NCBI GenBank assembly: GCA_040878185.1
Contig: JBBDMS010000039.1
Span: 22,875 to 86,874 of the forward strand
DNA from: JAWXBK01 sp040878185
GTDB taxonomy: Bacteria > Pseudomonadota > Alphaproteobacteria > Dongiales > Dongiaceae
Reading direction: 5' to 3'
Length of the DNA: 64,000 bases
Shown here: positions 9,071 through 17,290 of the stretch, in pieces
Position numbering within the stretch: the first letter of the stretch is position 1
Layout: the number at the start of each line of letters is the position of its first letter
The notes under the pieces: model-generated
What the model saw: the letters and a program-made list of their open reading frames with translations, nothing else
Database searches by the model: none
Told to the model about the DNA's origin: nothing
Translations under genes and position numbers: made by a program

Positions 9071-10066
9071 GTGAATGCCAACGACGATAGTGCCATGGAC
9101 CAGTTGCTGGTTGCCCTTCGAGCAGCTGCGGAGCCGACGCGCCTGCGCCTCCTGGTGCTCTGCGCTCATATGGACCTGACGGTCACGCAGCTGGTCGAGA
9201 TTCTCGGCCAGAGCCAGCCGCGGGTATCGCGCCATCTCAAGCTCCTGTCGAGCGCAGGCCTGCTCGAACGGATTCGCGAAAGCGGCTGGGTCATTTACCG
9301 AATCGCCCAGGTCGGTCCCTTTGCCGAGCTGGCGCTGAGGCTTGTTGACGCCATCGATCATTCGGAACCGCAATTACAACAGGATCTCGAACGGCTGGAC
9401 CTCGTACAGCGTGCGCGCGCCGAGGCCGCCCTGGAGTACTTCAATCGGAACGCCCCGCGCTGGGACCAGATCCGAAAGCTGCATGTCGACGAAGAAGTTG
9501 TCGAGCGGGCGCTGGTTGAAACCTTGCCCGCCGGACCGATCGATGACGTCCTCGATATCGGCACCGGAACCGGCCGCATCCTTGAGGTCGTAAGCGATCG
9601 GGCGAAGCGGGCGGTCGGTGTCGATCTTTCCCGCGAAATGCTCAACCTCGCACGCGCCAATCTTGAGAGGAAAAAGCTCCGCAATTGCCGTGTTCAGCTC
9701 GCTGACATGTATCGCCTACCCATGCCGAACGAATCGGTAGATGTCGTGACGATCCACCAGGTGCTGCATTTTGCATCGAAACCGGAGGATGTCATCGCCG
9801 AGGCATCCCGGGTCCTGCGTGAAAACGGGCTGATCGCCTTGATCGATTTTGCCCCGCACAATCTTGAGGCCCTGCAAGCCGAGCACCAGCATATCTGGCT
9901 TGGCTTCGACGACGCCGATATCGCGCGCTGGGCAGATTCCGCCGGTCTTGAAAAAGATCGAACCGTCCGCATGAAAGGTTTCCAGCTGACAGTCTGCTTA
10001 TGGACGCTGCGTCATCGATCTCGTCCGGCGGGAACTGGCCGCCGTGCGCATTCGAGGGTGCAGTAA
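9071..10066 (+). CDS. ArsR-family regulator fused to SAM-dependent methyltransferase (SahR-like)
   Basis: 331 residues. Residues about 9-95 form an ArsR winged helix (QSQPRVSRHLKLLSSAGLL is the recognition helix region). Residues about 135-310 form a class I methyltransferase fold with the SAM loop VLDIGTGTGRILEVV. This fusion, next to metF, is the arrangement known for alphaproteobacterial SahR-type regulators, which sense S-adenosylhomocysteine and repress methionine-cycle genes. GTG at 9071 is the longest start; ATG at 9095 (MDQLLVALR) is a good alternative. It is separated by 2 bases from metF and preceded by a perfect palindrome. Confidence 0.82.
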   Translation: MNANDDSAMDQLLVALRAAAEPTRLRLLVLCAHMDLTVTQLVEILGQSQPRVSRHLKLLSSAGLLERIRESGWVIYRIAQVGPFAELALRLVDAIDHSEPQLQQDLERLDLVQRARAEAALEYFNRNAPRWDQIRKLHVDEEVVERALVETLPAGPIDDVLDIGTGTGRILEVVSDRAKRAVGVDLSREMLNLARANLERKKLRNCRVQLADMYRLPMPNESVDVVTIHQVLHFASKPEDVIAEASRVLRENGLIALIDFAPHNLEALQAEHQHIWLGFDDADIARWADSAGLEKDRTVRMKGFQLTVCLWTLRHRSRPAGTGRRAHSRVQ

Positions 10067-10068
10067 CG

Positions 10069-10998
10069 ATGACGATCGCGGGCCAGCACGAAACACCCAC
10101 GGAGTCCAGGAACCGCGGTGAGTTCGATGATCTTTCTTTGTCCTTCGAGCTCTTTCCGCCTCGAGCACCGAAAGCGGAAGGCCCTTTCTGGCAAGCTGTG
10201 ACCGAACTGAAGGAGCTGTCTCCGCGCTTCGTCTCTGTGACGCATGGTGCGGGCGGCAGCGCACCCACCGCCACGCACGATATTGTCGTCCGGTTGCGGT
10301 GCGAATCCGGTGTGACCCCGGCTGCGCACATGACTTGCGCCGGGCAGACGAAGGCAGCCGTCCAAACACTTGCCCGCAGTTACTGGGATTCGGGAGTTCG
10401 CCACATCGTTGCGCTGCGTGGCGATGCGGCTCCCGATGGAGGCAGCTACGAGCCTCATCCGGATGGCTACACCTATGCCGCGGACCTGGTCGAAGAGCTG
10501 AGAAAGATTGCCGATTTCGACATCAGTGTCGCCGCCTATCCGGAGATGCATCCCGAGGCACTCGATGCATGGCACGATATTGACAATCTCAAGAGAAAGC
10601 TCGACGCCGGCGCTCAACGCGCCATTACCCAGTTCTTCTTTGACCCGGAAACCTATTTGCGTTTTGTCGACCGGGCACGCGCCGCCGGCATCGATGCGCC
10701 CATCGTCCCCGGGATCATGCCGATTCTCGATTTCAAACAGATTTGTCGATTCGCCGAACGCTGCAATGCAAAAATTCCTGCGTGGCTGCACGCTTTGTTT
10801 GATGATCTGGATGACAATCCCGACACCCGCCGGCTGGTTGCCGCCGTCGTCGCAGCAGAGCTCTGCCGGCAACTCTACCTACGCGGTGTTCGTGAATTTC
10901 ATTTCTATACGCTCAACCGGTCGCATCTGACATCGGCGATCTGTCGGATCCTGCGAAATCCGGTACTTCGAGACAGCGATGCGATGCGGGTACTGTGA
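10069..10998 (+). CDS. metF: 5,10-methylenetetrahydrofolate reductase
   Basis: 309 residues. Family signatures are LSFELFPPRAP at the N-terminus, SVTHGAGGS, HMTCAG, ALRGD and ITQFFFD. The flavoprotein reduces methylene-THF to methyl-THF, which supplies the methyl group for methionine synthesis. The ATG at 10069 is favoured over an upstream in-frame start because it sits just after the regulator's stop (10066). No methionine synthase follows in this window, unlike many alphaproteobacterial metF loci. Confidence 0.9.
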   Translation: MTIAGQHETPTESRNRGEFDDLSLSFELFPPRAPKAEGPFWQAVTELKELSPRFVSVTHGAGGSAPTATHDIVVRLRCESGVTPAAHMTCAGQTKAAVQTLARSYWDSGVRHIVALRGDAAPDGGSYEPHPDGYTYAADLVEELRKIADFDISVAAYPEMHPEALDAWHDIDNLKRKLDAGAQRAITQFFFDPETYLRFVDRARAAGIDAPIVPGIMPILDFKQICRFAERCNAKIPAWLHALFDDLDDNPDTRRLVAAVVAAELCRQLYLRGVREFHFYTLNRSHLTSAICRILRNPVLRDSDAMRVL

Positions 10999-11276
10999 CG
11001 CCGCCTACCGAACCGTTACAGGCTACGCAGCAAAGCTCTTAAGCATCCGGCGATGCTAAGCCGTAACGGCATCGATTGGACGACGCACAACCAAACCTGC
11101 GATCGAGGCAAGACGATACAGCGCGACCAGCCCCGCCAACGCCAGAATGTTGATTCCAAGAATGTAGAGGATGACCGGCCACGAGAAGGCTTCTTCGCTG
11201 CCGGGCAGCCAGCGGCACATGGCGGAACTGGAAGCCGACCTTAGGCGCCGGGAGCTCGAGGGCGTGACTCGTAAAC
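10999..11276. other. Intergenic / decayed sequence after metF
   Basis: No convincing gene. On the minus strand a short frame (about 11056-11215) encodes one clear hydrophobic helix (WPVILYILGINILALAGLV) followed by an arginine-rich end, which looks like the C-terminal scrap of a membrane protein. The plus strand at 11219 starts a short coiled-coil-like frame that may belong to the recombinase remnant just downstream. Confidence 0.35.
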
Positions 11277-11639
11277 TTGGGTCGTCTCGATGAACTGGAG
11301 CAACGCAAGACCGAACTGGAAGGAATAGTAGCGGTTGCGCCATTGCCCGCATTGCGGCTGCATCCCAATCTTGCTGAGCTTTATCGCCAGAAGGTCACGA
11401 ACCTACGGGCCACCCTCTCCGACGAGTCGACGCGCGCCGAAGCTCTCGAAATCCTGCGAGGGCTGATCGAGCGGGTGACAGTGATGGAGATGGCAGACGG
11501 CGGCTTCGAGATCGAGATTATTGGCGAGATAGCCCATATGATGGCGATTACAGCCGAAACCAGGCAAACGAAAGCCGCCACCCAAAGGGAGGCGGCTGCT
11601 TCGGCTTCGTTCGCGCGTTCCGCGCATAACGAACAATAG
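11277..11639 (+). pseudogene. C-terminal remnant of a large serine recombinase
   Basis: The translated frame (120 codons from a TTG) matches only the C-terminal part of a large serine recombinase: LHPNLAELYRQKV, ALEILRGLIERVTV and EIEIIGEIAHMM line up with IHPNMAALYRRKV, AIQTIRSLIDRIVL and QIDLKGELAAIL of the intact recombinase at 61063-62712. The catalytic serine domain and zinc ribbon are absent, so it is a fossil. It lies outside the predicted island, so it records a different and older event. Confidence 0.75.
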
Positions 11640-11728
11640 TCCGGTTTCCGTAATCGAAGTGATGCTCTGAAAAGACGCAACCTGGGATCATTTCAGCGGG
11701 CAATGTACCTGGTTCGCGAGACGAGTGC

Positions 11729-13009
11729 TTAGGGGCGGCCAGATTCCGTCGGAGCCAGTGCAGCCCAAAAGACTTCGACGGGATGAACGCATTCCAATCC
11801 GGTCGCCAATGCGATGCTCCAGCGGCATGTCTCGCTGTCGCAGACGATCATATCGGGTTTCGTCAGTTCGACCTGCTCCAACAGCGTTCTGCCGACCCGG
11901 TCAGCAATCGGGCGCTTGTTGCGGTCATATCCATAAGTGCCGGCAACGCCGCAGCAATCGGCCTGCGAAAGGATCAGTTCGAGACCGGGAACCTTCGCCA
12001 ACAGTTCGGCGGCCGGCAGACCGAGCCGATGGCCGCGCAACTGGCACGGGCCGTGATAGAGCACGCGCCGCCTGACCGGCTGAAATCTATGCGCGAGCTC
12101 GTCGCCATGGCGATCGAGCATATATCCGCAGATGTCGGAGATTGCATTTGCCACACGGGTAGACTTCTCGTCGAACATGTCGAAATACGCCGCGTACTTG
12201 GATTTCAGTGTCAGACTGCAACTCGTCGAGGTCGAGAGAATGGCCCGCTCGGCCGCTGCCGGAGCGAGATCGCCAATCAGCGATTGCGCACGGGCACGAC
12301 CGGCGCTCCATTCGCCGCTCGACAGCATCGGCAGCGCACAGCAACGCGAGGACGGTGCATCGACCCGATAACCGAGCGCATTGAGCACCCGAACCGCCGC
12401 CATGCCGGTATCGGCATCGTAGTGGGTCACGGCGCAGCCGGGGAAGTATCCGATCGCCGGGCCGTTCGGCTGCCGCCTGCTCCTCAGCCAACGCTCGAAC
12501 CGATCGCCAGAAAAACTCGGCAAGGCTGCCCTGCGATCGATCCCGAATAGATGTTCGGCCAGGAGCCGCGCCCGCTTATTACCGAGTAGATAGTTAGCGA
12601 GCCAGGGCACGATGTTGCCGAGCCGACCGATTGTATCAGGACGGTTTAGCAGCCGCTGGCCGAATGAAACTCTGCGGCCGTTCTTTGCCATGTCGGCCTT
12701 GGCGAGCGCGATGATGTCGGTGATCGCGACGTCGTTCGGGCAGACGCTGGTGCAGATGCCGCAGCCGCTGCACAACGACGCCGAGAACTCATCTTCGATA
12801 CCGATGACGCGGAAGCGTTGTGCCTGTGGGCCGGTATATTTCGGTCCAGGAAAGGCTTCGATTGCCGCAGAAACCGGGCAGTATGCCTGGCAAATGCCGC
12901 ATTTGGTGCAGTTGTCCATTGATCGGCGTACATCCTGCGGCCGCATCCGGCGAAGGGCACCGGGACGGGCTGCGCCTTGCAGTGGTTTGTGGCGATCCGC
13001 AACGTTCAT
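11729..13009 (-). CDS. glpC: Anaerobic glycerol-3-phosphate dehydrogenase subunit C (GlpC-like Fe-S protein)
   Basis: 426 residues. Two 4Fe-4S motifs are at Cys34/37/40/44 and Cys80/83/86/90, followed by two CCG-type cysteine domains (CCALPML in the middle, CCGVAGTYG near residue 345). GlpC anchors GlpAB to the membrane and passes electrons to quinone. It is the last gene of the minus-strand glp set and overlaps the start of the kinase region by 4 bases. In Enterobacteriaceae glpA-glpB-glpC are adjacent; here a kinase is inserted between B and C. Confidence 0.88.
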   Translation of the reverse strand: MNVADRHKPLQGAARPGALRRMRPQDVRRSMDNCTKCGICQAYCPVSAAIEAFPGPKYTGPQAQRFRVIGIEDEFSASLCSGCGICTSVCPNDVAITDIIALAKADMAKNGRRVSFGQRLLNRPDTIGRLGNIVPWLANYLLGNKRARLLAEHLFGIDRRAALPSFSGDRFERWLRSRRQPNGPAIGYFPGCAVTHYDADTGMAAVRVLNALGYRVDAPSSRCCALPMLSSGEWSAGRARAQSLIGDLAPAAAERAILSTSTSCSLTLKSKYAAYFDMFDEKSTRVANAISDICGYMLDRHGDELAHRFQPVRRRVLYHGPCQLRGHRLGLPAAELLAKVPGLELILSQADCCGVAGTYGYDRNKRPIADRVGRTLLEQVELTKPDMIVCDSETCRWSIALATGLECVHPVEVFWAALAPTESGRP

Positions 13010-14499
13010 GCTTCAGCCCTTTCGCATGCCGTTGCCACGCAACGGCGCCACTCCTGCCACATCGCTTCGCACCGATCGCGGTCGATTGACGGATCGAACT
13101 GCCGTCGAGGGGGTGAGAACGTCATGGCATCGTCCAATGTGAACCCGCCTCCACCGATTGCCGCCAGCATGGCAGCGCCAAGTGCGGTCATGTCCGGCTC
13201 GAGCGAGACCGCCATCGGCACGCCGAGCAGATCGGCCTGGCGCTGCATCAGATAATCGTTTTTCGTTGGCCCGCCGTCGGCACGAATCTCGCGGATCGAA
13301 CCGTCGAGCCGTGCATCGATCGCCTGCACGATCTCCGCGCACTGGAAGGCGATGCCGTCCAGCAGGGCGCGCGCCAGATGGCCCAGCCCGGTATCGAGCC
13401 CGAGCCCGAAAATGCAGCCCCGCGCCGTCGGTTTCCAGTACGGTGCCGAAAGGCCGGTAAGGCTCGGAACGATGGTGACGCCGCCGCTGTCCGGCACGCT
13501 TTTCGCAAGTTTCGCCGACGCGGATGCGGATGCGAGCAGGCCGACCGCGACCGCCCAGTCGATCGCGGAGCCAACTGCAAACACGCCGCCTTCGATCGTG
13601 TAGTCGACCCCGGACGAGAGCTGCCATGCCACGAACACTGGCAGCTTGCCGTCCGGCTCGAGCATGCGGCAACCGGTGTTTACCTCGATGAAGGCGCCAG
13701 TCCCGTAGGTTGCCTTGACGATTCCGGGGTCGTGGCAGCCTTGCGCGAAGAGCGCCGCATGGGCATCGACGGCATTGGCTGTTATCGGCACGCCGGATAT
13801 GCCGATCGTGGATGCAGCGATCGTTCCATAATCAGCACAAGTTGGCATCAGAGTCGGCATCGCTTTTCTGTCGAGACCGAATCCGCTGAGCAGATCATCG
13901 TCCCATTCGGTTGAGCGAATGTTCATAAGGGCCGTGCGCGATGCGGTCGCACGATCGGTTGCGTGAATCGCACCACCCGTCAGCCGGTCGATGACATAGG
14001 AATCGGTCCCACCAAAGCGCAATGTGCCGCTCCGGTTTGCTTCCGAGATCGCCGGCACGTTGTCGAGCAGCCAGCGGAACTTGCTGGCCGAGAAATATGG
14101 GTCGAGCAGGACGCCGGTGCGCTCACGCACGAGTACATCGAGCCCCTTCGCGCCCAACGCATTGCAAACGTCGACCGTGCGACGGTCCTCCCATGAGATA
14201 GCCGGGCCCAATGCGCGGCCACCCCTAGCCGACCAAGCCATGCTGGTTTCGCCCTGGTCCGCGATGCAGAGTCCGGCAACATCGCGCCAATCGCGCCCGG
14301 CATCCGCGAGAACCGCCCCGGCTGCCGCCACGCTGGTGCGAAGGAAATCCTCGGGGTCGTGCTCGACCCAGCCGATTTGCGGGATCGATTTCGGCATCGG
14401 CACCGACTTTGCCCGATGCGTTTGGCTCTCCGGATCGAGCAACAGTGCCGTCGTGGTCGAGCCGCCATGATCGATGCCGAGATAGAGACCGCTTTCCAC
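13006..14499 (-). CDS. glpK: FGGY-family carbohydrate kinase, probably glycerol kinase
   Basis: 497 residues from GTG at 14499, chosen because GGAGGG lies 6 bases upstream and glpB ends 2 bases before; a longer frame upstream overlaps glpB. The ATP-binding start is LGIDHGGSTTT; YGTGAF, LTGLSAPYWKPTARG and ADGGPTKNDYLMQ are conserved FGGY blocks. Glycerol kinase is the best fit given the glpA/B/C neighbours: it makes the glycerol-3-phosphate that the dehydrogenase oxidises. Related FGGY kinases act on other polyols, so the substrate is inferred from context. Confidence 0.75.
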   Translation of the reverse strand: MESGLYLGIDHGGSTTTALLLDPESQTHRAKSVPMPKSIPQIGWVEHDPEDFLRTSVAAAGAVLADAGRDWRDVAGLCIADQGETSMAWSARGGRALGPAISWEDRRTVDVCNALGAKGLDVLVRERTGVLLDPYFSASKFRWLLDNVPAISEANRSGTLRFGGTDSYVIDRLTGGAIHATDRATASRTALMNIRSTEWDDDLLSGFGLDRKAMPTLMPTCADYGTIAASTIGISGVPITANAVDAHAALFAQGCHDPGIVKATYGTGAFIEVNTGCRMLEPDGKLPVFVAWQLSSGVDYTIEGGVFAVGSAIDWAVAVGLLASASASAKLAKSVPDSGGVTIVPSLTGLSAPYWKPTARGCIFGLGLDTGLGHLARALLDGIAFQCAEIVQAIDARLDGSIREIRADGGPTKNDYLMQRQADLLGVPMAVSLEPDMTALGAAMLAAIGGGGFTLDDAMTFSPPRRQFDPSIDRDRCEAMWQEWRRCVATACERAEA

Positions 14500-14501
14500 G
14501 A

Positions 14502-15734
14502 TCAACCCTCCAGCACCGCATGGGCACACCCGGCCGCCATCCAGCCGGTCACGATGGAGACGCCTTCCGCCGAGATCTCTTCGGCCGGATGCCAATGCGC
14601 CAATGTCCGTCCGGTCACGAACAGGTTTCGTATCGCCCCGCTGCCATTGAGCTTCGGCCGCAGCCGGTCATCGGTTTCGATTCCACTGCAATGGAGCGCC
14701 GCCAGTATTGCCGAGGGCGAACCGGCAACAAGCGGCCTGCCTTGCGCGACATCCAGTCCGAAGGCGGTTTCCGAAACTTGCCCGGCGGCATCGACATCGA
14801 GACCGCCCATCAGCACCCCGCCCGTTGCCAGCACGAACGCACCTGCCTCGATCGTGCGGCCGTTCTCGTCGGAGATCGACCGGATCCGATTGCCATCGCG
14901 TTCGGCGTGTACGATGCGAACGTTCTTGCGGATCGTAGCGCTCTTCGCCGCCAGGAGCGTTTCGAGCGAACGGGTCCAGCGCAGACCGGATACGCTCGGC
15001 GGCAATGTCGGTACTTCGAAAATCGGCATTCCGAGTGCTGCTTGTGCCGCTGAAACGATTTCCGCGTGGCGTGCGAGCCCGAGCACCGCGGGCATCAACA
15101 CAATTTCGGTACCGGCGGGCAACTCTTGCCGGATTGTCGCGAAGTAAGTGGCCGCATCCGGCATCCGGTCGAAGTTTCGGGCGATGCCGGGATTGTCCCG
15201 ATGCGGGCCCGGTGGCTCGACGGCAATGCACGCCGCATCGATGCCGCTCCGTTTCAGACCGGCCAGCATAAGATCGGCCGGAAAATCCAAATGACCATCG
15301 AATCGGACGATCGTTGTTTTGCGACCGTCTATCCGCCCGATCGTCGCCTGATGTGCCGTTGGCAGCCAGATCGGTTGCCGCAAGCCGGCCGGTGTCAGGC
15401 CGAGTTCATTGCACTCGGATGCTCCCGCTGCGATCCCGACATCCCCCGAAAGGAGCCGCGCCGACCAGTTGAGTGCTTCCCGAACTCGCACCGCGCCGGC
15501 CAATGAATAGGGATGTGATCTATCGAGCCGAGCCAACGCCGCGAACGGTTCAACAACCTCTTCCCGTCCTGCGCCGTTACGCAGATAACCGAGAAGGTGA
15601 ATGCCGCCGGCCGCATAATGCAACGACCCCGCCGCCGACGCGATAACCGCGACATTGCGCCCAAGCTCTGCCAGCCGGATCGCGGCGACGAGCCCGTCCA
15701 GTTCGGCGCCAACAATGGCAACGTCCGCCTTCAT
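14502..15734 (-). CDS. glpB: Anaerobic glycerol-3-phosphate dehydrogenase subunit B
   Basis: 410 residues with an N-terminal FAD/NAD fold (DVAIVGAELDGLVAAIRLAELG) and the GlpB-type ending where GGLDVDAAGQ and LFVTGRTLAHWHPAEE occur. GlpB pairs with GlpA to oxidise glycerol-3-phosphate to dihydroxyacetone phosphate. The start overlaps the end of glpA by 4 bases (ATGA), showing translational coupling. The second glycine of the usual GxGxxG is replaced (GAELDG), as is common in GlpB. Confidence 0.85.
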   Translation of the reverse strand: MKADVAIVGAELDGLVAAIRLAELGRNVAVIASAAGSLHYAAGGIHLLGYLRNGAGREEVVEPFAALARLDRSHPYSLAGAVRVREALNWSARLLSGDVGIAAGASECNELGLTPAGLRQPIWLPTAHQATIGRIDGRKTTIVRFDGHLDFPADLMLAGLKRSGIDAACIAVEPPGPHRDNPGIARNFDRMPDAATYFATIRQELPAGTEIVLMPAVLGLARHAEIVSAAQAALGMPIFEVPTLPPSVSGLRWTRSLETLLAAKSATIRKNVRIVHAERDGNRIRSISDENGRTIEAGAFVLATGGVLMGGLDVDAAGQVSETAFGLDVAQGRPLVAGSPSAILAALHCSGIETDDRLRPKLNGSGAIRNLFVTGRTLAHWHPAEEISAEGVSIVTGWMAAGCAHAVLEG

Positions 15735-17290
15735 GAGCGGTCCTGCCGCGTATCGACACTGTCACGCAGTTCGATACCAAGCGTTTCGCGATGGACGAGA
15801 TCACTTAGAATGAGCTGGCGCGCGTTCGTTCCGTAGGCGGCAAGCGTCGCGCCCTTCAGTCGCTCGCCCCAGAACCGCGCAAGTTCCTCATGCCCGTCGC
15901 CGCCCGCCGATGCGACCATCGAAGCGAGACGGGCGCCACAGAACGTACCCTGACAGGGGCCGAAGCCGACACGCAGGCGCCGCCGGATATCGTGCAGTGA
16001 GCGCATGTCGTTGCCCTCGACCAGCGCCTCGACAGCCGAGCAAGGCACGTTCTCGCACTCGCAAAGCAACTGCACGAAGGATCGGCCAGTTTCGGTGTGT
16101 TCGTAGTTTGCACCGGGCCGCCACCCCTCGTTTCCCGCAGCCATCGTCCGCAACGGCGTTTTCGCGGTGCGCGACGGTTCATTGACGCCGAAGTGGCGGC
16201 AAACATGATTGCCGGCGTCCTCGGCCATCGAGCGGTGGCTGGTGAACGAACCGCCGCAAATCGTGATGGCCCCGACGAGCCCGCCTTCCGTGTGATCGAT
16301 TACCCTATGGCTGCGCGGGAGCGGGTTTCCGGGTCGCCAGTTCGCCGGTTTGACCAGCGGCCGCACGCCGGCCCAGGCACGCAGGACCCGATAGCCGCGA
16401 ATACCGGGCACCATTGGCTCCGCGCCGTCGAGGAGTGCCTGTATCTCTTCAGGCCTAACAGCAGTCGTGCCGGGATCGTCGACGATCTGCGATGTCGTGC
16501 CGAAGAGGCTGACCGTGCCGGTCGGCACCATGATGTCGTGGCTGGTGGGCGGACGGCAGCGATTCACCGCGCGCGAGACCAGGCGATGCCCGAACACCAG
16601 GATTGATCCCTTGGTAAGTTCGAGGTCGATGCCGGCCTCAAACATGTGCGCAACTTCGCCCGCCCAGGGGCCCGCCGCATTGACGACGACGTCGACCGGC
16701 ATGTTCCGGCTGTTTCCGCCGCCTTCGACGGTCAGCGCTACGACGCGACCGCCGGCGCGTTGCACCGCGGTTACACGATGGCGCGTCAGAATGGTGCCCC
16801 CGCGCGAGCGAATGTCGTCGGCGAGGAGATTGAGAAGGCGCCAAGGCTGCACAGTTGCATCGGGTACTGCAAATGCCCGGCGCACCCGCCGGCTGATATT
16901 GGGTTCATCCGCCATAACCCGCCCCGGATCGAGTTCCGTGACCGGGATGTCGGCGGCACGACAGCCTGCGAGAAAAAGATCGGCATAATCCGCCGGATCT
17001 TCCTCGAGAGCCACAAACAACCCGCCGGTTTCCTCGACCGTTTCGGGGGCGAGTGCCGCCACCGCACGGCGGTCGCGCATGCATTCCGCAGCATAGCCGG
17101 TATCGCTGACCGCATAACGCGCACCGCTCTGCAACATGCCGTGAAACCGGCTGCTGGTACCGCAGCCGAGATCGCCGGTTTCGATCAGCGTGACGATGAA
17201 ACCGCGTAGAATGAGGTCGCGCGCAACGCCACAACCGGTGGCACCGCCGCCAATGACCGCCACATGCGGCATGTCCCGGCGGGCCGTCAT
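15731..17290 (-). CDS. glpA: Glycerol-3-phosphate dehydrogenase subunit A (FAD) with C-terminal BFD-like Fe-S domain
   Basis: 519 residues. The N-terminal FAD motif is VIGGGATGCGVARDLILRG; GTSSRFHGMLQSGARYAV is typical of GlpA/GlpD. The C-terminal part has cysteines in CECENVPCS and GPCQGTFCGARL, the BFD-like 2Fe-2S domain that distinguishes GlpA from GlpD. It catalyses the oxidation of glycerol-3-phosphate. The ATG overlaps the upstream permease stop by 4 bases, so transport and catabolism are one transcription unit. Confidence 0.88.
   Translation of the reverse strand: MTARRDMPHVAVIGGGATGCGVARDLILRGFIVTLIETGDLGCGTSSRFHGMLQSGARYAVSDTGYAAECMRDRRAVAALAPETVEETGGLFVALEEDPADYADLFLAGCRAADIPVTELDPGRVMADEPNISRRVRRAFAVPDATVQPWRLLNLLADDIRSRGGTILTRHRVTAVQRAGGRVVALTVEGGGNSRNMPVDVVVNAAGPWAGEVAHMFEAGIDLELTKGSILVFGHRLVSRAVNRCRPPTSHDIMVPTGTVSLFGTTSQIVDDPGTTAVRPEEIQALLDGAEPMVPGIRGYRVLRAWAGVRPLVKPANWRPGNPLPRSHRVIDHTEGGLVGAITICGGSFTSHRSMAEDAGNHVCRHFGVNEPSRTAKTPLRTMAAGNEGWRPGANYEHTETGRSFVQLLCECENVPCSAVEALVEGNDMRSLHDIRRRLRVGFGPCQGTFCGARLASMVASAGGDGHEELARFWGERLKGATLAAYGTNARQLILSDLVHRETLGIELRDSVDTRQDRS

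Noticed and set aside
8930..11635. Shared 11-mer GCATAACGAAC at about 8937 and 11624
   Set aside because: Too short, no symmetry and no mobile-element ends at either place; treated as chance.
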